NCBI GenBank assembly: GCA_029213265.1
Contig: JARGNG010000007.1
Span: 1 to 64,000, forward strand
Source: Verrucomicrobiales bacterium
Lineage (GTDB): Bacteria > Verrucomicrobiota > Verrucomicrobiia > Verrucomicrobiales > DEV007
Reading direction: 5' to 3'
DNA: 64,000 nt
Part shown: positions 16,583 to 25,781 of the stretch, one piece after another
Position numbering within the stretch: position 1 is the stretch's first letter
Layout: each line of letters begins with the position of its first letter
Program-made: the position numbers and the translations under genes
Notes under the pieces: generated by a model
Told to the model about the DNA's origin: nothing
Seen by the model: only the letters and a program-made list of their open reading frames with translations
The model's database searches: none

Positions 16583-16663
16583 TTCCGGGGGGCCGAACCA
16601 TACCTGCGCGCGCCATCTCCTCAAATGCTTTGTCAGACTTCTAAGCCCGGTAACCGGGGGACA

Positions 16664-19600
16664 CTACCTACTCGATTTGCTCTTTCTCGGCTTAGCAGTC
16701 TGCACGGAAGCCTTGACCCGGTCCTGATGCTCTGGATCGGTCGCGGATATTGACCACAGGTAGAAGGACTTCCGCACACCTTTCGTTTTTGCAGCGCGCG
16801 TGGGAATGATGGATAACTCAAAGAGGCGGGATTCTTCGGACGGGAATTCCCCGGTGCGGTAGCTGCCACGTATCGAAGCGGCGCTCACATTACGCCGGGA
16901 GCCAAAGGATTCCCGAAGTCGGGTGGAAAAGTATTTTCCCGCTCCGCCTGTCACCAGCGTGAAGGAATCCGGAAAAAGCCCGTCGTTGCCGAGACGGGAG
17001 AAAACCCTCACCCGGCGTGTCTTCGTGAGCTTGATCGTCACACTTTGCCCCCCTCCGTTGAGATTGTAGATATCGTTCCCCTTCTGGACGGCAGAACGTA
17101 GTCCGATGGTCTGATCCGGACGGAAAGGCGGTTGTATCGCGCTCATGCCGGCAGCGGGAGCGCTTAAACCACCGGTGTTCCCGTTTTCCCGATCGAATCC
17201 CCGGATCCAATAGTCATATTCCCGGCCCGGCGAAATCTCCGTATCTTCAAAGAACAGCAGCGGGGAGGTATGAACGAGAACGGCACTTTCCTGTCCGGCC
17301 CCGGCAGGAGCCTTCCAGACTTCATATTCAACCTTGATGCCAACCGGCACCTGCGCATTGTCCCATTCGATCCGGATTCGATCATCGTAGCGCTGCTGAG
17401 TCGCCGAGACGCCGCCGGGACCGGCAAAGGTTCGATAACCCGATGCGGCAGGACTCCATTCTCCCGGACCTGTCGGAGCGAGTCCGCGAACCCGGTAGTG
17501 ATGAACCGCAAGCACGGTGGGAGGTGTGTGAAGAAAAACAGTCCCGCTCGCGGTTCCCAGAAAGGTATCAATCGAGTCGACCTCGCTGCCTCCGTAGATT
17601 TCGTAGGAGTCGGCATTGGCGAGGGGATCCCAGCTCAGGACCACCGAATCGGGATCCGATCCCTGCGTCGCCTCGAAGCTCAACGGTGAATCCAGTTTCC
17701 TCGAGCCGGCGGCGGAGGCGCTTTCCGAATTCCCGAGGGTATTTTTGGCCCGGACCCAATAGAAGTATTCCACACCGGGAATCGCACCGGTGTCGTCAAA
17801 GCTACGTGCCGGGGTCTCTCCCAGGACAATTGCGCTCCCAATCGCATCGGACTCCCCTCTCAGGATTTCAAAAGAGGAGGCCGTTTCACTTCCCGACCAC
17901 TCAATACGAACCCGGTCCGTGAAGAGATTCTGCGACGCGCTTACCCCTGCAGGAACATCCGGAGGTCCTTCGGCACGCATTCCGTTTTCTCCGGGAGTGA
18001 AGGCACTTGCGGTGTTGCTCCCGAGTGCCTGGAGAAAATAGGTGTAGTCCGTTCCGGGAACGGCGTTGACGTCTGACCAGCTTGTGTTCGCCGAGTCGAC
18101 GCTGGTCACAAGGGTGGCTCCAAACGCCGAGGCCGTCTCCGATCGATACACGGCATAGTGAGTCGCGCCGGTGACAGCTGACCAGGACAGGTCAATACGA
18201 TCAGAGAAGGCGCCGTCGGATGCGCTGAGATTCGCCGGTGCCGCCATGGCCGTCTGAATCAGAATCGATCCGTTCTTTGTTACGCCCCCGCCTTTGCGGT
18301 CGGAAGCGATCAGCACCAGGCTTTTCGATCCGGTGGAAGACCAGGTGTAGTTCCGCCCCTCCAGGTTCGCATCGTTCCCCATCACGGTGGTTCCGCTCCC
18401 GAAGTAGTAGGCCAGGGTGTCCTCATCCGGATCGCTCATCGAGGAACCAATCGGGACAGCCTCGTTCACCGCATAGCGTTCCGGGAGATTCAGAGTTCCT
18501 TCCGGCGGTTGATTTCCGGGAAACTCGCCGACATTCACCTCCACCTCGATCCACTGATCGGGGCTGCTCCCACCCCGTTTGAGCGGGGTGATATGAACAT
18601 CCGCTACGAAATCACTGTAGGTTTTTCCCAAGGCCACCCCGCTGTCGTTCTTGCTGCCGCCCGGAATGGTATCAACGAGCCAGGCCTTCGACTTACCGGT
18701 TTGCTCCCAGTGAATCTGAATTCCCTTTTGGTAGTTTTGAAAACTCGATCCGGTAAATCGCTGCCGGTATCCAAGCCAGTAGAACTCATCGATCCCCTTC
18801 TGAACCCGGATCGCCCGCTTTGCGTTGGCAGCCGCGGTGTCCTCATGATCAAATCGGAAAATGCGAACTACCTGCGAAGAGTCACTGTCATTGATCGTGT
18901 ATTGAGATCCGGAGTTCAGCCACCCGAGCTTTCGCTTCCCCTGAACGTGAAAGTGTCCCGAAGTCACACCGCCGCCACCCATGATGCTGGTATTGTCTCC
19001 GTATTCGGTCGAGGATCCGCTGGGATCGACCGGATCCTGGCTCGAGCTGCTCCAGAAGGAGGCATGCAAGAGCCCGAAATTATGCCCCAGCTCGTGAACA
19101 ATCACTTTGGAGCCATAGCACGGAAGCCAGATCTTATTTCCTCCTACCGTTGCAAGACCGCAGTAGCCCATTCCGATTCCTTTGAAGATGACACATCGGT
19201 GGTTGTATCCGCTGGTAACGAGGCCTGCCGCGTTGGCGGCCGCAATGGCATGATTGAAGAGGTCGCCGTTCTTCTTACTCCCGCCGTCCGTTCCGTTGTA
19301 GTAGGTCGTTGGCTGGGGCATGCGAAAGACGCGGGGGTCGACCGTTGCTGCAATTCCGGTCTGGTGAAAGGACATCGAAGCAACCTGGTCGTGCACCTCT
19401 CCATCGAAACGGGTCTGGAGGGTGGTGGCGTTGATCGGCGTTCCCACCTTGTCTGAGAAATCGACCAGGATCACGATTGCCGAGCGGGTCGTGTCGCTCG
19501 CAATCGCCTCCATGACGTCGCCTTCCTCTTCGACAGCATCGAGGTCCAGCGGCTCATGACCGAGCGTCAGCCGTGACGCAAAAATCAACTGGCTCCCGTT

Positions 19601-20446
19601 CTCCATCCCGATCTTCCTCTCCAATCGAGCTGCGGCAGCATTGACCTTTCGCAGATTCGCCACATTAGCAAAGGCAAAAAGCTGTCCGCCGGAAAGTGCC
19701 ACGACCGGCTCCGTCCCGATGGCCTGGCCCGTCAGAAAATCCCGCTGGATGCCCGTTTCGCCGAGAGTGTAACGCAGCCTGGCGTCCGCAAGATCCCGCG
19801 ACGGAACCGGCGTAAACATCTCCTCCCGCAGGGCCGCAATCCCCTCCAATCGGATCCCCTGAACGGAGATCGCATCGCGTGACAAGGGGCCCTCCCTCGT
19901 TCCGAAGACGTAACCGTCGAGCTGATTCCCACGGGAGTCCGACAATTCGATGCGTCCCCCCTGGCGTCGATGCCCCTCACTTGACGGCTCCGGATTCAAA
20001 CCATGGGATTCGAGATCGTTGCAGAGAGGAAAGACATCGAGGCTTCCCCGCACGCTGAAGGGTTCTTCGAGATAGGCCCTGATTTCCTCCGGCATCGCCT
20101 TCCGCTCAGAGATGGAAACGGACTCTGCTAACGCCGATTCCGGATCGCTCTGCATCAATTCTTTCATCCGGGCAGCCCGGGCCTGCACAATCGGAATTCC
20201 GGCGTCTACCAATGCCTCCCGGTTCTCTCCAGAAGCGAGGTAGCGGGACATCCACGCTGTGAACTCCGTGAAAGGATCCTGAACCGTCACCTGCGGGTGA
20301 GCGGCCTCAACGACCGTGACGTTTTGCGAGGGCGCGGCGAGGGCCGTCTCCTCTTCAACGGAGAAACGGACCCACAGGGCAAAGCAAAGCAGAAAGGCAA
20401 GAGGGATGCTGATCGCCAGCATCCTTAATCTGGAACGGGGAGCCAT
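16664..20446 (-). CDS. Large secreted M11-like metalloprotease with Fn3-like repeats
   Basis: A 1260-residue exported protein. An N-terminal hydrophobic segment (residues ~10-28) is the signal or anchor. A long pro-region (to ~300) precedes the metalloprotease domain with HELGHNFGLLH (His451, Glu452, His455, His461) and the Met-turn YGDNTSIMGGG (Met489), the pattern of the gametolysin-type M11 and related metzincins. A linker with a cadherin-like segment (~640-735) follows, then about four fibronectin type III-like repeats (~735-1120). The C-terminal ~100 residues end in a basic tail. It heads the operon that continues with gspE, F, G and H, which suggests it is cargo of that secretion system. 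Confidence 0.82.
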   Translation of the reverse strand: MAPRSRLRMLAISIPLAFLLCFALWVRFSVEEETALAAPSQNVTVVEAAHPQVTVQDPFTEFTAWMSRYLASGENREALVDAGIPIVQARAARMKELMQSDPESALAESVSISERKAMPEEIRAYLEEPFSVRGSLDVFPLCNDLESHGLNPEPSSEGHRRQGGRIELSDSRGNQLDGYVFGTREGPLSRDAISVQGIRLEGIAALREEMFTPVPSRDLADARLRYTLGETGIQRDFLTGQAIGTEPVVALSGGQLFAFANVANLRKVNAAAARLERKIGMENGSQLIFASRLTLGHEPLDLDAVEEEGDVMEAIASDTTRSAIVILVDFSDKVGTPINATTLQTRFDGEVHDQVASMSFHQTGIAATVDPRVFRMPQPTTYYNGTDGGSKKNGDLFNHAIAAANAAGLVTSGYNHRCVIFKGIGMGYCGLATVGGNKIWLPCYGSKVIVHELGHNFGLLHASFWSSSSQDPVDPSGSSTEYGDNTSIMGGGGVTSGHFHVQGKRKLGWLNSGSQYTINDSDSSQVVRIFRFDHEDTAAANAKRAIRVQKGIDEFYWLGYRQRFTGSSFQNYQKGIQIHWEQTGKSKAWLVDTIPGGSKNDSGVALGKTYSDFVADVHITPLKRGGSSPDQWIEVEVNVGEFPGNQPPEGTLNLPERYAVNEAVPIGSSMSDPDEDTLAYYFGSGTTVMGNDANLEGRNYTWSSTGSKSLVLIASDRKGGGVTKNGSILIQTAMAAPANLSASDGAFSDRIDLSWSAVTGATHYAVYRSETASAFGATLVTSVDSANTSWSDVNAVPGTDYTYFLQALGSNTASAFTPGENGMRAEGPPDVPAGVSASQNLFTDRVRIEWSGSETASSFEILRGESDAIGSAIVLGETPARSFDDTGAIPGVEYFYWVRAKNTLGNSESASAAGSRKLDSPLSFEATQGSDPDSVVLSWDPLANADSYEIYGGSEVDSIDTFLGTASGTVFLHTPPTVLAVHHYRVRGLAPTGPGEWSPAASGYRTFAGPGGVSATQQRYDDRIRIEWDNAQVPVGIKVEYEVWKAPAGAGQESAVLVHTSPLLFFEDTEISPGREYDYWIRGFDRENGNTGGLSAPAAGMSAIQPPFRPDQTIGLRSAVQKGNDIYNLNGGGQSVTIKLTKTRRVRVFSRLGNDGLFPDSFTLVTGGAGKYFSTRLRESFGSRRNVSAASIRGSYRTGEFPSEESRLFELSIIPTRAAKTKGVRKSFYLWSISATDPEHQDRVKASVQTAKPRKSKSSR

Positions 20447-20455
20447 GATGTAAAA

Positions 20456-20484
20456 TCTTACGAATCGTAACCCTCTCGAAGCAA
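20456..20484 (-). promoter_or_regulatory. Predicted promoter of the protease/T2SS operon
   Basis: On the minus strand TTGCTT (5' end at 20484), a 17-18 bp spacer and GTAAGA/TAAGAT end 8-9 nt before the ATG at 20446. The first T lies 38 nt before the start codon, implying a leaderless mRNA. Confidence 0.4.
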
Positions 20485-20538
20485 AAAGAGAAGCGCATTT
20501 TGAGGCGGGGGAAAGGCGGCGTCACCTCAACCTCTTTC

Positions 20539-21564
20539 TCATTCGAAACGCGAAGATGAGTCCGGGCTGAAAACATCCCACTCCTCTCCGAACTGAGCCA
20601 GAAACTCCGGTCCCAGGCTTCGGAAGAAGGTGGTCATCGGAAGCAGAACAACGGCTCCGATGTAGGGAATGAGCATGAGAAGGAAGCCCACACAGCAAGT
20701 CCCGAATCCGATCACAACGATTGCGAGGACCGAAACAATCGAAAGCAAGATCTTCCAAATCGCATAAAGAGCGAAGCGAAAAATGCTCCCATTGTGAACC
20801 GGGAGAAACCGGAACCAGGCCTGCGTCGTCGTCAGTCGGTACTTGTGCATCGTCGGAATGACAAAGTCTTCCAGCAGCATGGCAATGTAGGCCAGTACGA
20901 GAACGTAGCCGAGGAAGAGGAGAATTGCGGCGACGAGGAACCCCACGTAGCCACCGATCTGTCCCCCGCCCTCAATGATGGAAAAGGCGAACCATCCCGC
21001 TCCGCCGAGGAAGGCAACGGTCAGAACTCCCGTAACAATCCCGAAGCTAATTCCCCACCAGAAGAGGGAGTTTCCTTCGCGGGAGTATTCTTTCCACGGG
21101 AAAGCGACGAGGGCCCGGTTGTGAACCACATTGTCGAGAAACATGAATTTTCCGCGGCATCGAAACCAGAAAAGGGCGGTGAAGAACAGGAAAACGAGGA
21201 GGATTAGACCTCCGATCAGGATCGCAATACCGGGATTCTCCTGAAGCCATTGCATCGCAGTCTGGATTCCCTCACTGACGACTTCCTTCACTTCCTCCGG
21301 ATCGAAGTCCTCTTTGGACAACCCAATCCCGCCATCATCGGCTTCGGATGTTTCGCTGGTCCCCGTTCCCGAATCCGAGTCTTCAGAATCACTTCCGCCA
21401 CCTCCTCCTCCGCTGCTCCCGCCGCCTTCGAACAGGGTTGCGAGCCAGGCGGTAAATCCCAGCACAAACCATTTCCCAGCATCGAAGGGTTGGAAAAGAA
21501 TCTGCTTCATGCGAGCCCAGGCGCGGGAGGTGGGAACAGAAAAGCGAATCGGGTTTTGAGCCAT
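20539..21564 (-). CDS. Multi-pass membrane protein of unknown function
   Basis: I do not recognise this 341-residue integral membrane protein. It has one amphipathic or membrane segment near residues 30-45 and then a low-complexity Gly/Ser/Asp/Glu insert (residues ~47-80, with GGGSSGGGGGGSDSEDSDS), followed by about five hydrophobic helices (~113-135, 168-190, 205-235, 262-285, 290-315). The soluble loop is mostly polar and acidic. It resembles glycerophosphodiester-phosphodiesterase-type membrane domains only in general layout. It is divergent from the thuA gene and 98 bp from the protease operon upstream of it. No function is inferred. Confidence 0.7.
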   Translation of the reverse strand: MAQNPIRFSVPTSRAWARMKQILFQPFDAGKWFVLGFTAWLATLFEGGGSSGGGGGGSDSEDSDSGTGTSETSEADDGGIGLSKEDFDPEEVKEVVSEGIQTAMQWLQENPGIAILIGGLILLVFLFFTALFWFRCRGKFMFLDNVVHNRALVAFPWKEYSREGNSLFWWGISFGIVTGVLTVAFLGGAGWFAFSIIEGGGQIGGYVGFLVAAILLFLGYVLVLAYIAMLLEDFVIPTMHKYRLTTTQAWFRFLPVHNGSIFRFALYAIWKILLSIVSVLAIVVIGFGTCCVGFLLMLIPYIGAVVLLPMTTFFRSLGPEFLAQFGEEWDVFSPDSSSRFE

Positions 21565-21647
21565 GGAGCGATCTTACCTTCTCCAAAAGGGGGAGGCGAT
21601 TGCAAAAGAAAGGCGAATTTGGAACGCTATCTCGTGCATTCCCCTGC

Positions 21648-21676
21648 TTGACCACCCCGGGCAATCCCAGCACAAT
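21648..21676 (+). promoter_or_regulatory. Predicted promoter of thuA-glpK
   Basis: TTGACC (21648-21653), an exact 17-bp spacer and CACAAT (21671-21676) lie 9 nt before the ATG at 21686. This is one of the best examples here of a leaderless arrangement. Confidence 0.5.
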
Positions 21677-21685
21677 CCTGACTCT

Positions 21686-22639
21686 ATGATGATATCCCGT
21701 AAACTATCCGGCGCGTTCCTTGCCCTGGCGCTCTCCGTGTCTCTTGTCTCGGCTGATCCTTCTTCCGACGAAAAGACGGTCCTCTGTTTCGTCGGCCACC
21801 AGACTTCCCATGGTTTCATGAAGCATGAATACATGGCGGGTTGTCGCCTGATCGAAGAATGGCTCACAGAGAAATATCCGGAAGCCAACATCGAAGCCCG
21901 CTATGCGGTTCCCTGGCCGGAAGACGAAGAGACCTTTTTCAAGGACGCCGACACCGTGGTGTTCTTTTGTTCCGGCGGGCAGAGACACGTCGTGAATGAT
22001 CACGTCGCCGCTTTCGACAAGGTCATGAGAACGGGAGCCGGCCTCGCCTGTCTTCACTACGGAGTTGAGGTGCCGATCGGCCCTTCCGCCAAGGGAATGT
22101 TGGCCTGGATGGGTGGGTATTTCGAAGCGAACTGGTCGGTCAATCCACATTGGGACGCCTCTTTCACCACCTTCGAGAAGCACCCTGTTACCAGTGGAAT
22201 CAATCCCTTTACAATCAACGATGAATGGTACTTTCATATGCGTTTTGTAGGCGACATGAAAGGCGTGACTCCGGTTCTTTCCGCCCTGGCTCCCGAGGAA
22301 ACGATGAAGCGTCCCGACGGACCCCATTCCGGAAATCCGGCTGTTCGCAAGGCTGTTGCCGCCGGGGAACCCCAACATGTGGGCTGGACCTATCAGCGGG
22401 GCGAAGACTACAACCACGGCCGCGGCTTCGGCTTTACCGGCCTCCACTACCACGCCAACTGGATGGAAGACAACTTTCGCAAAACGGTTCTGAACGGAGT
22501 CGCGTGGACCGCGAAGCTGGACGTTCCCGAAACCGGTCTGGAGACCGAGACGCCGACCCTGGAATTCCTGGAGGCCAATGCCCTCCAATACGGCGGCAAG
22601 CAGGAGCCCAAGCCAAAACCGAAGAAGAAGAAAAAGTAG
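21686..22639 (+). CDS. Exported ThuA-domain protein
   Basis: A 317-residue ThuA-like (trehalose utilisation) protein with a class I glutamine amidotransferase-like fold. The signal peptide spans residues ~1-24 (LSGAFLALALSVSLVSA). The core shows FVGHQTSHGFMKHEYMAG, VVFFCSGGQRH and GLACLHYGV, then RGEDYNHGRGFGFTGLHYH near the C-terminus. The last residues are Lys-rich (KPKPKKKKK). Secreted ThuA proteins are widespread in Verrucomicrobiota and Planctomycetota, usually near sugar catabolism genes; their reaction is not established. ATG 21686 is chosen because the signal peptide begins there. glpK follows after 6 bp. Confidence 0.85.
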   Translation: MMISRKLSGAFLALALSVSLVSADPSSDEKTVLCFVGHQTSHGFMKHEYMAGCRLIEEWLTEKYPEANIEARYAVPWPEDEETFFKDADTVVFFCSGGQRHVVNDHVAAFDKVMRTGAGLACLHYGVEVPIGPSAKGMLAWMGGYFEANWSVNPHWDASFTTFEKHPVTSGINPFTINDEWYFHMRFVGDMKGVTPVLSALAPEETMKRPDGPHSGNPAVRKAVAAGEPQHVGWTYQRGEDYNHGRGFGFTGLHYHANWMEDNFRKTVLNGVAWTAKLDVPETGLETETPTLEFLEANALQYGGKQEPKPKPKKKKK

Positions 22640-22645
22640 ATCTCC

Positions 22646-24145
22646 ATGTCCCGCTACATTCTCGCCCTCGACCAGGGAACGACGAGCTCCCGTGCGATTC
22701 TCTATGATCCTGAGGGAAATACGGTCGCGACCTCCCAGCGGGAGTTTGAGCAAATCTTTCCGCAGCCCGGATGGGTCGAACACAATGCCGTCGAAATCTG
22801 GGAAACGCAGCATTCCGTTGCCGTAGAAGCGATCCAGAGAGCGGGAATCAAGGCCTCCGAAATCGCCGGCATCGGAATTACCAATCAGCGGGAGACAACG
22901 GTCGTCTGGGATCGGAAAACCGGCGAGCCAGTTGGAAATGCAATTGTGTGGCAGGACCGTCGCACCGCTGACTATTGCCGGAGCCTCGGGGCCAAAGCAG
23001 ACGAGATCCAGCGGATCACTGGTCTCGTCGTCGACGCCTATTTCTCCGGCACAAAAATCCGCTGGATGCTGGAAAATGTAGAGGGCGTCCGGGAGCGGGC
23101 CGAAGCCGGGGAACTCGCTTTCGGCACGATCGACTCGTGGCTGGTTTGGAATCTAACCGGTGGCCGCGAACATCTCACCGACGTCAGCAACGCCTCCCGC
23201 AGCCTTCTTTTTGATATCGGAAAGGTTGAATGGAGCGGGACGATGCTGGAAATGCTCGACATCCCCCCTTCCCTTCTCCCCGATGTCCGGAGCAGCAGTG
23301 AAATCTATGCGGAAACCGAAGCGGATCTCTTTGGCAGCGCGATACCCATTTCCGGCATCGCCGGGGATCAGCATGCCGCCTTGTTCGGGCAGGCCTGTCA
23401 TTCCCCCGGAATGGCGAAAAACACCTACGGGACCGGATGCTTCATGCTGATGAATACCGGGACAACACCCGTCGTTTCGAAGAACAAACTGCTCACGACC
23501 ATTGCCTGGCAGGTCGACGGCGTCACGGAATACGCGCTCGAAGGCAGTATCTTCATCGCCGGTGCGGTGGTCCAGTGGCTCCGCGACCAGTTGGGGATCA
23601 TTGAATCCGCCTCCGACGTGGAAGCGCTCGCCCTGAAAGTCGAAGACAACGGCGGAGTCTACTTCGTTCCCGCTTTCGCCGGTCTCGGAGCCCCTCACTG
23701 GGACGGCTTTGCGAGGGGAACCATCACCGGGCTCACCCGGGGAGCGAACAAGTCCCACATCGCGCGCGCTGCCCTGGAGGGCATTGCCTACCAGGCCAAC
23801 GATGTCCTCAATGCCATGGAAGAGGATTCGGGAATTCAGCTCGCTGAGCTTCGCGTCGATGGCGGGGCAACGAGAAACAACCTTCTCATGCAAATTCAGG
23901 CCGATGTCCTCGGGGTTCCGGTCGTCCGCTCGCGGGTTCCGGAAACGACGGCTCTCGGTGCGGCCTATCTCGCCGGGCTGGCCGTCGGGGTCTGGAAGAG
24001 CAAAGAGGAGATCGCTCGGCAGTGGGTCGAGAGCGGCCGTTTTGAACCGGGTCCCGGCAAAGTGCAAATGCAGGAGCAGATCACGGAATGGAAAAACGCC
24101 GTCCAGAGAACCCTCTCGGGGGAGTCAACAGGCTCAGGTCACTGA
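22646..24145 (+). CDS. glpK: Glycerol kinase GlpK
   Basis: Phosphorylates glycerol to sn-glycerol 3-phosphate with ATP in the cytoplasm. It opens with [15 protein letters not shown] (phosphate 1 motif), has [15 protein letters not shown] and [11 protein letters not shown], and contains [10 protein letters not shown] and [13 protein letters not shown] (family signature), and [17 protein letters not shown] (adenosine motif). The length of 499 residues is typical. It starts 6 bp after thuA and is probably co-transcribed with it. No glycerol facilitator or glycerol 3-phosphate dehydrogenase is nearby. Confidence 0.96.
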   Translation: MSRYILALDQGTTSSRAILYDPEGNTVATSQREFEQIFPQPGWVEHNAVEIWETQHSVAVEAIQRAGIKASEIAGIGITNQRETTVVWDRKTGEPVGNAIVWQDRRTADYCRSLGAKADEIQRITGLVVDAYFSGTKIRWMLENVEGVRERAEAGELAFGTIDSWLVWNLTGGREHLTDVSNASRSLLFDIGKVEWSGTMLEMLDIPPSLLPDVRSSSEIYAETEADLFGSAIPISGIAGDQHAALFGQACHSPGMAKNTYGTGCFMLMNTGTTPVVSKNKLLTTIAWQVDGVTEYALEGSIFIAGAVVQWLRDQLGIIESASDVEALALKVEDNGGVYFVPAFAGLGAPHWDGFARGTITGLTRGANKSHIARAALEGIAYQANDVLNAMEEDSGIQLAELRVDGGATRNNLLMQIQADVLGVPVVRSRVPETTALGAAYLAGLAVGVWKSKEEIARQWVESGRFEPGPGKVQMQEQITEWKNAVQRTLSGESTGSGH

Positions 24146-24176
24146 CGCAACCCTGCCGCGAGAGGCGGGAGTGAAA

Positions 24177-24199
24177 ACTGAGCGGGAGCTCCATCCTCG
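24177..24199 (+). repeat. Dispersed hairpin repeat, partial copy 2
   Basis: AGCGGGAGCTCCATCCT, one mismatch from the consensus AGCGGGAGCTCTATCCT, lies 32 bp downstream of glpK. The left arm of the hairpin is degraded in this copy. Confidence 0.5.
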
Positions 24200-24303
24200 G
24201 TTTGAATGGACCGAAATGGGGGGCGCTCGACCCTCGAAGTATCGCTGCTGACACACCCTCCCCTTGCATTTGCACCAATTCTGCGAAATCTTGCGCCGGT
24301 TTT

Positions 24304-24672
24304 ATGCGTAGTCTTCTCAGATCTAAAATTCATCTCGCCACGGTGACCGAGGCGAACGTTGACTATGTCGGCAGTATCACGATCGACAAGAATCTGTTCG
24401 AGGCGGTTGGGCTCTGGGTTGGGGAGAAGGTTCTCGTCGTCAGTGCTACGACCGGTGCCCGTCTCGAGACCTATGTCATCGAAGGCGAAGCCGGTTCCGG
24501 CGTCATCGGGATCAACGGAGCCGCTGCCCATCTCATCAATGCCGGCGAGAAAGTCATTATCATGGGATTCGAACTTACCGAAAAGCCGGTCGAGCCCAAG
24601 GTCATCCTCTGCGACAAATACAACGGTATCGCCGAATTTCTCAGCGAAGAAGCCGGGGTCGCCATTCCGTAG
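24304..24672 (+). CDS. panD: Aspartate 1-decarboxylase PanD
   Basis: Makes beta-alanine from aspartate for pantothenate and CoA synthesis. It is made as a proenzyme that cuts itself between Gly23 and Ser24 (YVGSITID) to form the pyruvoyl group. SKIHLATVTEA at the start and NGAAAHL in the middle are family motifs. The 122-residue length is typical. ATG 24304 is chosen because it opens directly into the conserved N-terminus; longer in-frame readings lack family support. coaD, a later enzyme of the same pathway, is at 32079-32552. Confidence 0.95.
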   Translation: MRSLLRSKIHLATVTEANVDYVGSITIDKNLFEAVGLWVGEKVLVVSATTGARLETYVIEGEAGSGVIGINGAAAHLINAGEKVIIMGFELTEKPVEPKVILCDKYNGIAEFLSEEAGVAIP

Positions 24673-24679
24673 CGGAAGT

Positions 24680-24728
24680 CGTGAGACTTTCGAAAGAAAG
24701 CCCTACGAAAGGGAAAATCTCACGTTTT
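24680..24728. terminator. Terminator-like hairpin between convergent genes
   Basis: Arms CGTGAGA (24680-24686) and TCTCACG (24718-24724) are followed by TTTT on the plus strand. Two smaller stems (CTTTCGAAAG and CCC...GGG) fill the loop. The element begins right after the panD stop codon and faces the convergent M28 peptidase gene. Confidence 0.6.
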
Positions 24729-24740
24729 CCTTTACGGATC

Positions 24741-25772
24741 TCACGGGTTCGCCCAGGCCTTTACCACCGCCTGTAAACCCTGAACCGCTTCGGTCAACTT
24801 TTCGAGATCGATTTTGTCAATCGTATCGGTCGGCTTGTGATAGTGAGGATAACGATAGGGCGCCGTATCGGTCACCATGATCCCCGGAAACCCTTCCTGC
24901 CAGAACGACCACTGGTCTGACCATCCCACGCCCGGCACTTCGACGGGAAACCCTCCCGCGAGGGCAGGAATTCCGGAGGCGCTCGAAAAGGCGATACGCG
25001 CCGAATCGGCCAGATACCGGGAATCCTCGTTTCCAACAAAGGCGAGAAAGTTTCCCCGGTTGGGGAACTCCCCTTCCAGGCCGGGCGGGATTTCCTGGCT
25101 TCCTTCAGCGTCCGAAAAGTATCCGATCGTTTCGAGACTGATCATGGCGACAATCTTGTCCTTTTGCCCCCGGCACTTTGCAGCGTAGACCCGGCTCCCC
25201 ATCAGTTCAGTCTGGAAAAATGGCGGCTCCTCGTTCACGAAGGCGACAAAGCGAACGGTTCGTTCCTGCTGATCCCCGGCAAAGGCTCGCGCGAGGGCCA
25301 GCAGTGCGACGACGCCGGTTCCGTTGTCATTGGCGGCCGGTGATCCCGGAACGCTGTCGTAGTGCGCACCGACGACGACAATTTCATCCCGGCGGGTCGT
25401 TCCCGGCAGCGTTGCCTCGAGATTTCTGACCGATATCCCGGAAACGTCATATTCATTCCGCTCGACCTGATAACCAATATTTCCTCCCCCGAGGGTCGAT
25501 TCGATCCAAATGGCGGCCTGGTTCAGTTTTTCCGGCTTGCCGACATGGCGTTCGCCGATGGTCTCGGTGAGCGTACGAAGGTTGCGTTCGAGGTCCTCGA
25601 GACTCACGGGCCTGCGGTTGAGCGAGGCCGCCTCGAGCCGAACTTCCAGGTTCGGGTCCAGCGGCTCGCTTTCCTCACTGAATTCGGTTCGAATGATCAC
25701 GCCGGTTCCAATGAGCATGAGTCCCGCCGGTAGCGCAACGATCAAAAATCGAATCAGTTTTCCCTGTTTCAT
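24741..25772 (-). CDS. M28-family metallopeptidase
   Basis: A 343-residue M28 aminopeptidase-like enzyme with two zinc ions. An N-terminal hydrophobic helix (residues ~8-28) exports or anchors it. Metal ligands and catalytic residues are visible: His137 and Asp139 in GAHYDSVPGS, Asp149 in ANDNGTGV, Glu181-Glu182 in FVNEEPPFF, and a late His in YRYPHYHKPTDTID. It starts 9 bp after lpxB, so it belongs to the sulfotransferase-lpxB unit. The substrate may be peptides or N-acyl compounds; this cannot be decided here. Confidence 0.87.
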   Translation of the reverse strand: MKQGKLIRFLIVALPAGLMLIGTGVIIRTEFSEESEPLDPNLEVRLEAASLNRRPVSLEDLERNLRTLTETIGERHVGKPEKLNQAAIWIESTLGGGNIGYQVERNEYDVSGISVRNLEATLPGTTRRDEIVVVGAHYDSVPGSPAANDNGTGVVALLALARAFAGDQQERTVRFVAFVNEEPPFFQTELMGSRVYAAKCRGQKDKIVAMISLETIGYFSDAEGSQEIPPGLEGEFPNRGNFLAFVGNEDSRYLADSARIAFSSASGIPALAGGFPVEVPGVGWSDQWSFWQEGFPGIMVTDTAPYRYPHYHKPTDTIDKIDLEKLTEAVQGLQAVVKAWANP

Positions 25773-25781
25773 ACCTGGACC

